Source of the DNA: an uncultured Candidatus Altimarinota bacterium
GTDB lineage: Bacteria > Patescibacteriota > Gracilibacteria > BD1-5 > UBA6164
Assembly (NCBI GenBank): GCA_937864995.1
Contig: CALMDL010000027.1
Span: 1 to 6,629 of the forward strand
Length of the DNA stretch: 6,629 nt
Direction of reading: 5' to 3'
The notes under the pieces were generated by a model, which searched no databases, was not told the DNA's origin, and worked only from the letters and a program-made list of their open reading frames with translations. Numbering within the stretch: position 1 is the first letter of the stretch; each line of letters opens with the position of its first letter. The position numbers and the translations under genes are program-made. This document shows positions 1-6,629 of the stretch, one piece after another.

Positions 1-1377
1 GTAGTAAATTATACATTTGATGAGAAAATACCATATGTTTATTGAAAAAATACTATTTGAATACTTGTTGACTCAAATTATGTACCTTTGAATTTAACTC
101 AAAGTTGAGTTATAAACTTGGATTGTAGTACTGATTTATGATATAAACTTTTATTTTCAAATTGAGAAATACTTTTTCCAATTACTACACAAAGTTTATA
201 TAAAACAGGACCTTGTTATTCTGATCCTGGGAAAACTTGTAAACCACAACCTTCTATTGTTAATGCTACATTTCATTTATGAAGTCCAAATGAATCAAAT
301 CAAGATTGGATAAAATGAGATACAACACAAGCTTGTTCTTATCAATGTATAAATTGATATACTTGAATTTTTTGTGAAAAACAACCTGCAAAAACAGAAG
401 CTACTCTTATGGCTAATGAAGCATTTAGAAATATAATTGTAGATAAATGTCTTGTTTCAGCTGCAGAATACGCATCAAAATTCAATGAAACAACATGACA
501 TTATAATTGAACAATTAATTGTGCCAACAAAAATTTAAGAGATGATGATTTAGATTTATTTTTACCTTTAAAAAGTTTAAGCTGAGATTTGATATTATGA
601 GATTCTTTTGCAAATCCAGATAGAAATCTATTTTCAGATACTGAATGATTAGCTAATTTAAGGATATTAAATAAACTATCACTTCGTTTTACTAGTCTTA
701 CAGATTTATCATGATTGTCTTGAATAAGTACAATAAATGAGTTGGATTTATGATATAATACTATTTCAAATTTAACTCCATTAACAAGTGTAACTTCATT
801 AAAAAAATTAGATTTAGAAAATTCGTGAATTATAAATGTGTCTCCACTTTCTACATTAATAGATTTAGAAAGATTGAATTTATCTAAAAATGCTATAGTT
901 GATATTTCAAATTTAACAACATTGAATAAATTAGTTTTTTTAAATATATCTAATACAAATATAATAGAAATAAATACATTTGCATGAGCTATTTTATTGC
1001 AACAATTATTGATGTCATGAACATCAGTTTCTGACATATCAGCTATTTCTTCTCTACCAAATTTAACACATTTAGATTTATCAGATAATTTAAATTTAAC
1101 AGATATATCTCCAGTATCTACTTTAACAAAATTATATACTTTAAATATAGTGGATTCATCTATAACTGATTTGTCACCATTAAGTACTTTTGCAACAACA
1201 AGTTCAGATTTTATATTTTATGTTGATAATGATGCATATGATATAAAAATTGATTCTTGAGCATCTATTTGTAGTTTATATTATGTCTCATGACCAACTC
1301 CTTGAACATATCAAGTTATATATAATGATACTACTTGATTACCAAATCATTTAAAAAAATGATATATATGTAATTAA
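1..1377 (+). CDS. Leucine-rich-repeat surface protein, probable prepilin-LRR fusion (5' end missing)
   Basis: Frame 1 is open from the window edge to TAA at 1375-1377 (458 residues) once TGA is read as Gly, which occurs about 25 times. Order of parts: residues 1-60 resemble residues 137-195 of the next gene's pilin-like head (IPY-x2-G-x3-IGI here, VPY-x2-G-x3-IGI there, with identical spacing). A Cys-rich linker follows (C72, C80) and then an EGF-like stretch, ACSYQCINGYTGIFCEK (C112, C116, C125). Residues 138-178 form an LRR N-cap containing DKC and INC, which is also shared with the next gene. From about 178 to 398 there are LRRs of 22 residues such as LTSVTSLKKLDLENSGIINV, of the internalin/SDS22 kind. 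A short Cys-containing C-cap ends the protein. From the alignment I infer that about 136 N-terminal residues, including a prepilin signal, lie upstream. The likely role is extracellular adhesion or protein binding. The LRR assignment is firm; the pilin link is inferred. Confidence 0.85.
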
Positions 1378-1383
1378 TATTAA

Positions 1384-1418
1384 AGACTATTTTACTTAAA
1401 TGTAAAGTAGTTTTTTTT
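1384..1418 (+). terminator. Rho-independent terminator of the first LRR gene
   Basis: A 10-bp stem is formed by ACTATTTTAC (1386-1395) and GTAAAGTAGT (1402-1411), with one G-U pair and a 6-base loop. It runs directly into eight Ts (1411-1418). It lies seven bases after the TAA of the LRR gene and should end that transcript, so the next gene needs its own promoter. Confidence 0.8.
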
Positions 1419-1444
1419 AAATTTAATATTTTATATGTTATAAT
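1416..1444 (+). promoter_or_regulatory. Candidate promoter of the giant prepilin-like gene
   Basis: An extended -10 element, TGTTATAAT (1436-1444), is preceded at 17-bp spacing by a weak -35-like TTTAAA (1416-1421) that overlaps the upstream terminator's T tract. Transcription would begin near 1451, about 24 bases before the ATG at 1475. No Shine-Dalgarno-like purine stretch precedes the ATG. In such AT-rich DNA a TATAAT match can arise by chance; the TG extension and the position between terminator and start codon are what support it. Confidence 0.5.
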
Positions 1445-1474
1445 TATTTAGTTATATTATTTAATAATTATAAA

Positions 1475-4438
1475 ATGAATAAAAGGTGATTTACACTGAT
1501 AGAATTGATAGTAGTTATGGCACTTATTGCTATTATATGAACTATATCTTTTGTATCATTTACATCTTATATGGTTTGAGTAAGGGATAGTAATAGAATT
1601 ACTCAAATTAACAATATGAGAGATGGTATAGTTTTGGCTATAAATAAATGAATTTCATTGAAACCAGAATGAGCCGTTGAAATACAATTTAATTGAGTAC
1701 CAAAAGCATTTCAATGATATTTTTGACCTACTCTTATAGAAAAAATAGGTTATTCTATGGATTGAGTAGATCCAAAAGATGATACTTATTATGCATTTAC
1801 TCTATCAGCAAATGGTAAATATTTTCAAATTATGTCATTGCTTGAGGATGAAGAAAATTTAAAATGAGTATGATATAAAAAAGCTATCATTAAGGATAAT
1901 AATGGTAGAGTTCCTTATCTTGTTTGAAGCAAAGAAATAGGGATATTTTTTAATGATGAAATAGTTCCGGTTCATGAATATGCTTCATCACCATTGGATA
2001 TTAAATCTGATAATACAGATTATTATAATGTGATTTTAAGAAATGATAGAATAGTTTCTTCTACTTGAGGTGCATTACTTGCAAATATAACAACAGTTAT
2101 TGATAATTATTGAGATAACGTTTATTCTTGTGCTGAACAAAAACATATATTTGCTGATTATATAATTTGAAATCCAACAATTTCAAATACTCCTTGGCAA
2201 AATACAAATGCAAGTGCACCTTGTTATTTTACATGTAAATCTTGATATAGTTTTTCAAACAATACATGTACTCCATCTGTTTTAACAAGAACAAATGTAG
2301 CATGTAGTGGATTACCTGCAAATGCAGAATGGAATACTACTGATAAAATTAATCAAACTTGGGACCTAGATATATCAAATTATCTACCTTCAAATGCTTG
2401 AGTTTATAATACTATTGCTAGTACAAGTCAATGTAGATTTAAATGTTTACCTTACCATAATTGGAATGGTACAGAATGTAAACCTATAACAAATGAATGA
2501 GAATGTACATGAAGGCCTGCATATGCTGTATGGAATAGTGTAGATAAAATTACACAAACATGGAATGGTACGGAATGGACTCCATCTCTTGAAGCAACAT
2601 ATAGTCTAGCATCATCTTCTACTACTTGTAAATTTAAATGTGAGGATAATTATGATTATGTATGAGGTATTTGTGTGCCAGCTACACAAAATGGTACATG
2701 TATTTTCCCAGCTAATTCTACAAGAAATTCAGTAAATAGTATGACTCAAACATGGAATGGTACAGAATGGTCTCCAAGTGTAGAATGAGTATATAATTTA
2801 ACAGCAAGTTTAACTGAATGTAGATATACTTGTAATACAAATTATACATATAATTCAACAACAAAAACTTGTGATCCAGATACAAAAACAGAACTTTGTA
2901 CATGAAATTTACCAAATTCAGTATGGTTTGGTGATAATAGTGTAAGTCAAACATGGAATGGTTCAGATTGGTTACCTACAAATGTATGAGTTTATAATGA
3001 TACAACTCCATGAGTAAATCAATGTCATTTTAAATGTGATGTATGATATAATTGGGATTGAACAAGTTGTAATTTAAGTCCACTTGAACAATTTAAACTT
3101 GTATTGAGAGATAAATGTTGAATTCCTGAAGCTACATTTAATACAAATTTTAATTCTACTAATTGAGTTTATAGTTGAGATTTAAATTGTAGTTCTAGAT
3201 CTTTAAATGATAGTGATTTACAAGATTTTGCACCATTGGTACAAGTTACTTGAAGTCTTGATTTAAGTTCTAATAATTTAACAAAACTCGATTGATTAGA
3301 TTCTTTAACTAGAGTATGAGTAAATCTAAGATTAAACAATAATAATTTAGTAGATATTTCAAAATTAGCACTTTTAACTAATGCAACAAATATTTATTTA
3401 CAAAATAATATTGCTTTAAGTTCATTAACTTGATTAGCAAGTGTAACAAATGTTGTTTATTTAGATATAAGTTCATCTAATTTTACTTGATTAAGTTGAG
3501 TTTCATCACTTACAAGTTTAGTTGAATTGAAAGCAAATGATAATAATATAACTGACATAACTTGATTATCAGGATTATCAAATTTAGATATTTTAAATTT
3601 AAATGATAATAATATATCTACTATTACAACTATTTGATCATTAACATGATTAAAACAAGTTTATTTAGCAAATAATAGTTTATCAAATATAAGCTCATTA
3701 TCTACTATATCACCAGATATATTACATATTTATTGAAATTCTTCTATTACAAGTTTATCTGCTTTTGACTGATATAGTGTTTCTTGAAAAATATTAGCAC
3801 TAGATGATAAAGTATATACAACTAAAATATCGGCATTATCAAAAGTATGTATAGATTGGAATGTAAAAAATGCATCACTTGCTGTTTATCCAGATTTAAC
3901 AAAAGCTTGTAAAGCCCCTTCTGGAAGTTATGTTAATTTTGAATGAAATAATAAATGAGCATGGTATATATCATGAGGTACAAATACAAATACATCAGTA
4001 ATTACATGACAAACAGTAGCTTGATGAGGTTGGTATTATGATAGTGGTTATACAAGTACTGCAAATACATGACCAGATAATGGGCATGATTGAAATACTT
4101 ATATATTTGCAGAAACAAGTACAAATGGTAAATGATATAGTAATAAAACATCATTCTTATTTTATAATATAACAGATGATTCAAATTTTATAAATTTTTA
4201 TTATCATGCATATGGTAATAGAATGTGAACTTTAACTTTTGCTACATATAATTGAAGTTCTTGGACTACAAGATATACTATTTCATGACAACAACATACT
4301 TCATATGCTCAAACATGGACAAAAACTCCAGATCTTACAATTCCTAATTGAACAACTATTGTAAGACTACAATATACTTCTTCAAATTGAGAAAGATGAG
4401 ATTTTGCTATAGATGCAATTACAGTATGACAAAAATAA
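1475..4438 (+). CDS. Giant mosaic prepilin-like adhesin: pilin head, Cys/Trp repeats, LRRs, MAM-like domain
   Basis: This is 987 residues, ATG to TAA, with more than fifty in-frame TGA codons read as Gly. It begins MNKRGFTLIELIVVMALIAI, a textbook type III (prepilin) signal. PilD-type peptidase would cut after G5; E10 becomes the +5 Glu of the mature protein, and the hydrophobic helix spans about residues 6-30. Residues 31-215 look like a pilin globular region, including YYAFTLSANGKYFQIMSLLE. Next come a degenerate Cys module (C219-C265) and four repeats of about 66 residues (277-532) with conserved cysteines and a QTWNGTEW-like core. An LRR N-cap (540-580, DKC and LNC) and 22-residue LRRs to about 765 follow. 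After a short cap, residues 822-987 resemble a MAM domain. Usual pilins are 100-250 aa, so this would be a minor pilin with a very large ectodomain. I infer a surface adhesin on a type IV pilus-like fibre; no pilus assembly genes are in view. Confidence 0.88.
2303..3070 (+). repeat. Four tandem Cys/Trp-rich protein repeats within the giant prepilin-like gene
   Basis: The repeats begin at C277, C344, C409 and C475 (bases 2303, 2504, 2699 and 2897). Each follows the plan C, then LP-x-NA/S-x-W in some copies, then I/V/M-x-QTWNG-x-x-W-x-PS, then VYN, then C-x3-C-x10-12-C with an aromatic residue between the cysteines (CRFKC, CKFKC, CRYTC, CHFKC). Residues C219, C250, C254 and C265 form a degenerate fifth copy upstream that lacks the QTW core. 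At DNA level, copies two to four share near-identical stretches of about 27 bases at 2552-2578, 2744-2770 and 2945-2971. The even number of cysteines per unit suggests disulfide-stabilised extracellular modules. I do not recognise a named family. Confidence 0.85.
3218..3769 (+). repeat. LRR array of the giant prepilin-like gene
   Basis: Residues about 582-765 form LRRs with a strict 22-residue period. Examples are VSSLTSLVELKANDNNITDI, LSGLSNLDILNLNDNNISTI and IGSLTGLKQVYLANNSLSNI. The L-x-x-L-x-L-x-x-N-x-I pattern matches bacterial internalin/SDS22-like repeats, which form a curved solenoid used for protein binding. TGA supplies glycines inside the repeats. Confidence 0.85.
3938..4435 (+). 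other. C-terminal MAM-like domain of the giant prepilin-like protein
   Basis: Residues 822-987 follow the MAM order. First comes an opening FEGNNKGAW with a nearby Trp. Then TGPDNGHDGNTYIFAETS matches the TGP-DHT-G-Y-E-S signature, and FYYHAYGNRMGTLTF matches the F-YHMYG-x-MG-L block. Next are SGQQ and a following TW, and finally ERGDFAIDAITV matches the closing GD-A-IDDI block. The length (about 165 aa) fits the family. It lacks the cysteines that usually form disulfides in animal MAM domains. MAM domains are jelly-roll adhesion or dimerisation modules of meprins, neuropilins and receptor phosphatases. A different carbohydrate-binding jelly roll is the main alternative. Confidence 0.75.
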
Positions 4439-4471
4439 AAAAGAATTAGACTAAGTCTAATTCTTTTTTTT
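4437..4471. terminator. Shared bidirectional terminator between convergent genes
   Basis: Perfect inverted repeat arms AAGAATTAGACT (4441-4452) and AGTCTAATTCTT (4454-4465) flank a single central base. They are bordered by an A run on the left and eight Ts (4464-4471) on the right. Allowing a 5-base loop leaves a 10-bp stem, extended by A-T pairs. It can end transcripts from both sides: the prepilin-like gene stops at 4438, and the last codons and TAA of the minus-strand gene lie inside the palindrome. Confidence 0.9.
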
Positions 4472-5030
4472 GATCTTCATTTATTCAAGTAAGTTTAAGT
4501 ATATTTTCTATTTTTGAAATACTTATAAATTTAAGTATTTTTTTTATTATTTCATCTTTATGATTTATATTTAATATTCAAATAAGTGATTTTATTTTTA
4601 ATTTTGCCAAAATAAGTCTAGTTTCATCTATGTTTTGTTTTTCGTTTACTTTTTCTATTATTTCAAAAATTTCTTCAAATGCAACTCATTCAGGTATTTC
4701 TTTAAAAATAAGAGCTAATATTTCTAAGTATTTATTTATTTCATAAAAATTTTTATCTTTGTTTATATTAAATTCATTTTTTATTTTTATATTTTTTATT
4801 TTATGTATTTTGGATTTTTCACTTGTAATTATTTCAAAATTTATGTTATATCATAAATCTAGACTTTTTTCTGTTTTACTATATTTCTTGCTAGCTTTAA
4901 TTTTTCAGTATGTTTTTGTAAAAATTGTATAAAAAAATTCTTTATCATTTGTTTTTGTAAAATTATTATCATTTACTTTTAATGACTTATCTATTTTTAA
5001 TATTATAGCTTTATCTTTAAATATGCTCAA
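4446..5030 (-). CDS. recO: RecO-like DNA repair/recombination protein, short form, probable TTG start
   Basis: On the minus strand, with TGA as Gly, a frame is open from 5093 down to TAA at 4448-4446. It contains no ATG near its 5' end. The best start is TTG at 5030-5028, giving 194 residues beginning MSIFKDKAIILKI, which matches the usual RecO opening (K-x-x-AIVL). Then come FFYTIFTKTYGKIKASKK, the RecO T-x-x-x-G-K OB-fold segment with its glycine encoded by TGA, and a helical C-terminal half (EILALIFKEIPEG and after). RecO works with RecR to load RecA at gaps and breaks. This protein is shorter than the 240-aa E. coli enzyme and has no cysteines, so no zinc finger. All five glycines are TGA codons. 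The frame continues upstream through a hydrophobic stretch (ISIFIYIIFTIL), so a membrane-anchored product from a rarer start cannot be excluded. The coding call is good; the RecO identity is moderate. Confidence 0.6.
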
Positions 5031-5040
5031 AATTGTAAAA

Positions 5041-5046
5041 ATTATA
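5041..5046 (-). promoter_or_regulatory. Candidate -10 box for the RecO-like gene
   Basis: Reading the minus strand, TATAAT lies about 11 bases before the proposed TTG start, which would give a nearly leaderless transcript. No convincing -35 is seen at the expected distance. The 83-base gap 5031-5113 holds the divergent promoters of this gene and the plus-strand operon and nothing else I can identify. Confidence 0.35.
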
Positions 5047-5056
5047 TAAATAAATA

Positions 5057-5084
5057 TTGAAATATATAAAATATAGTATATAAT
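5057..5084 (+). promoter_or_regulatory. Promoter of the small-protein/rluD/lipoprotein operon
   Basis: The -35-like TTGAAA (5057-5062), a 16-bp spacer and a perfect TATAAT (5079-5084) form the best sigma-70-type promoter in the window. Transcription would start near 5091, leaving a leader of about 20 bases before the ATG at 5114. This placement also argues against using the in-frame TTG at 5087 as the start. Confidence 0.65.
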
Positions 5085-5113
5085 ATTTGCAATTTAATTT
5101 TTTTCAATTAATT

Positions 5114-5512
5114 ATGCAAGAAATAAATCTTAGCGAACAAGAAGTAGATGCTTTAATCTTATCTTTAATCGAAAAACACTCAGATGAAGTTGAAGTAGAT
5201 GAAAAGAATTTTTTAGACTTACTAAAATTCAGTCTTTCTCTTAATACTATGGAAAAAAAGAGAGTAGTTGATGCTGTTCCAACTCTTAGTCAATTTCAAT
5301 TTGATGAATTAACTAAGGTTTTTTCAGAAGAAAGAGAAAAATTTAGAGAACTTGCAAAAGAACATCCAGAAGACATTAAAAAACTTGTTGCAAAACAACA
5401 AAAAGAATGGATCGAATTATGAGATTTATATAAAATTGAACTTGAATCTAAAGCAAAAGAAAATGAAAATCAATCTAAAATTGATGATATTAAATCTTCA
5501 CTTGGATTATAA
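5114..5512 (+). CDS. Small acidic helical protein of unknown function
   Basis: ATG to TAA, 132 residues, with one TGA (5420-5422) read as Gly, without which it would stop 30 residues early. It starts MQEINLSEQEVDALILSLIE and is rich in Glu, Lys, Asp and Leu, with hardly any glycine and no cysteine. The middle (VVDAVPTLSQFQFDELTKVF, then EEREKFRELAKEHPEDIKKL) is strongly helical and probably coiled-coil. There is no signal peptide or membrane segment, so it is likely cytoplasmic. I do not recognise a named family. It is first in its operon behind a good promoter, and its stop lies one base before the pseudouridine synthase start, suggesting translational coupling. It uses C-ending codons such as ATC and CAC slightly more than its neighbours, which may reflect higher expression. 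A TTG start at 5087 would add nine residues but sits three bases from the -10 box. Confidence 0.8.
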
Positions 5513-5513
5513 T

Positions 5514-6446
5514 ATGCTTATAAAATTTTGCGTATACACTGATAAACCTATTAGGGTAGATATGTATTTATCTACTCTTTTTATTGATTTTTCTAGAAGT
5601 TATATTCAAAAAATTATAGATAGAGAACAAGTTTTATTAAATGGTAAAACAATAAATAAAAATATAAAAATAAAAAATAGAGATGAATTAGAAATAGAAT
5701 TAAAAACTGAATCTTTGGATGAAGTAAAACCTGAAAAAATGGATTTAGATATTATTTTTGAAGATGAAAATTTACTTATTATAAATAAAGATCCATTTTT
5801 AAATGTACATCCAGTTCCATGAGAAGATGGTAAAAAAAATACACTTGTAAATTGAGTTTTATATCATTGTCATGAAAATCTACCTAGTATTGGTTGAGTT
5901 GAAAGACCAGGTATAGTTCATAGACTTGATAAAGATACATCATGAATTATATTGGTTGCAAAAACAGATTCTATGATGAATTATTTATCTCAAATTATTA
6001 AAAGTAGGGAAATAACAAAAAATTATATAGCTGTAGTAAATGGTATATTTCCTGAGAGAGAATTTAAAATAGAAAGTTATATAGGTCGTGATCCAAATGA
6101 TAGGCTTAAAATGACCACAAAAAATCCACTGAATCCAAAAATTGCTATATCTTATGGAGAAGTTTTATCTTATATAGACAATAAATATACTGTTTTAAAG
6201 ATAAATATAAAAACTTGAAGAACACATCAAATAAGAGTACATTTATCTAGTATTGGATATCCAATTATTTGAGATAAAGTTTATGGTTTAAAGCATATAA
6301 ATGAAGAAGTTTCAAAGAAATTTTGATTACAAAGACAAGCACTTCATGCTTATGAATTAGATTTTAATTTATACTCTAAACAAGTAAATTTCAAGGCAAA
6401 ATTAAAAGCAGATATGGAAAAAATAATTTGAGATTTAATTTTTTAA
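5514..6446 (+). CDS. rluD: RluA/RluD-family 23S rRNA pseudouridine synthase
   Basis: ATG to TAA, 310 residues, the usual length for the family, with eight TGA codons read as Gly. Residues about 14-65 form an S4 RNA-binding domain (RVDMYLSTLF, then SRSYIQKIIDREQVLLNGK). The catalytic domain follows. Motif I is LLIINKDPFLNVHP (from residue 87), a slight departure from the usual NKP-x-G-x-x-VHP. Motif II is GIVHRLDKDTSG, with catalytic D139 and its closing G144 encoded by TGA. Motif III is KTGRTHQIRVHLSSIGYPII, with G235 also TGA. It converts uridine to pseudouridine in structured RNA. RluD acts on helix 69 of 23S rRNA, whereas RluA and RluC act elsewhere, and sequence alone does not settle which applies. 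The S4 domain and single-copy-like context favour RluD or RluC. It follows the upstream gene by one base and precedes a lipoprotein gene by nine, so it is mid-operon. Confidence 0.92.
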
Positions 6447-6455
6447 TTTAATTTT

Positions 6456-6629
6456 ATGAAAAAAGTACTTTTAATAATTTTTGTTTTATTTTCACTTACT
6501 TCTTGTGGTGAAGATTTTAAAGAAGCTGGTGTTATAATGGATGATTATGCAGATACTCTTGAAACTTCAGTTAGTGATGCAAAAGAAGTTAAAGAATTGA
6601 TGAATCAAAATACTTCTGACTTAAAAAAT
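6456..6629 (+). CDS. Small lipoprotein (3' end beyond the window)
   Basis: ATG at 6456, open to the window edge (58 residues). The first residues, MKKVLLIIFVLFSLTSCGED, are a classic lipoprotein signal peptide: two lysines, a hydrophobic core and the lipobox LTSC, with Cys17 as the lipidated residue. The mature part starts GEDFKEAG and is acidic and helical (DDYADTLETSVSDAKEVKEL). It is probably anchored on the outer face of the cytoplasmic membrane. It begins nine bases after the pseudouridine synthase stop with no terminator between them, so it is likely cotranscribed. No TGA occurs in the visible part, and its two glycines are GGT. The family is not recognisable from this fragment. Confidence 0.82.
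   Translation, partial: MKKVLLIIFVLFSLTSCGEDFKEAGVIMDDYADTLETSVSDAKEVKELMNQNTSDLKN

Noticed and set aside
501..1037. Minus-strand open frame of 178 codons
   Set aside because: It lies antisense inside the LRR coding region. The sense strand carries clear 22-residue LRRs, and the antisense product has no recognisable motif; periodic LRR codons create the opening.
2718..2954. Minus-strand open frame of 78 codons
   Set aside because: It is antisense to the Cys/Trp repeats, with a low-complexity Leu/Tyr-rich product and no start signals.
4002..4184. Minus-strand open frame of 60 codons
   Set aside because: It is antisense to the MAM-like domain, with a low-complexity Tyr/Leu product.
5087..5113. 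TTG at 5087 as start of the small helical protein
   Set aside because: It begins three bases after the -10 box, before the expected transcription start. The ATG at 5114 fits better.
5352..5513. Upstream extension of the rluD frame from an ATG at 5352
   Set aside because: It overlaps the conserved-looking helical gene, and the extension is Lys/Asn low complexity. The ATG at 5514 gives a normal RluD N-terminus with an S4 domain.
5952..6218. Separate 88-codon gene
   Set aside because: It is only the piece of rluD between two glycine-coding TGAs.
1..6446. Degraded pseudogenes, or UGA read as Trp or selenocysteine
   Set aside because: Frames stay intact with no frameshifts and with full conserved motifs. 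TGAs sit on Gly positions, are far too many for selenocysteine, and TGG already serves Trp.

Overview
The window reads coherently only if UGA codes for glycine (translation table 25). Under the standard code every long gene here shatters. With UGA read as Gly, five long frames open, and the in-frame TGAs fall on invariant glycines: the prepilin-peptidase glycine of the pilin-like gene and the HRLDKDTSG and KTGRTHQIR glycines of the pseudouridine synthase. TGG is still used for Trp, so this is not the Mycoplasma code. All five stop codons seen are TAA. Together with very high A+T and no Shine-Dalgarno sequences, this points to Absconditabacteria (SR1) or Gracilibacteria (BD1-5) within the Patescibacteria/CPR. 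Cultured or enriched members of these groups are epibionts or predators of other bacteria.

Bases 1-4438 hold two tandem, same-strand, related surface-protein genes. The first (1-1377, missing its 5' end) ends in an internalin-like leucine-rich-repeat (LRR) domain. The second (1475-4438, 987 aa) is a mosaic: a type III prepilin signal and pilin-like head, four to five Cys/Trp-rich repeats of about 66 residues, LRRs, and a C-terminal domain resembling the MAM domain known mainly from animal cell-surface proteins. The shared segments indicate that the first gene is probably also a prepilin-LRR fusion whose N-terminus lies upstream. The likely role of both is adhesion or partner recognition on a type IV pilus-like structure. 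A terminator (1384-1418) separates them, and the second has its own promoter.

Bases 4439-5030 hold a minus-strand gene for a RecO-like DNA-repair protein. It is convergent with the giant pilin-like gene and shares a near-perfect bidirectional terminator with it. It probably starts at TTG.

From a divergent promoter region at 5031-5113, a plus-strand housekeeping operon runs to the window end: a small acidic helical protein of unknown function (5114-5512), an RluD/RluA-type 23S rRNA pseudouridine synthase one base later (5514-6446), and the start of a small lipoprotein gene (6456 onward, cut by the window edge).

The most notable content is the pair of prepilin-adhesin mosaics, especially the MAM-like domain and the Cys/Trp repeats. 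No mobile element, CRISPR array, tRNA or rRNA is visible.
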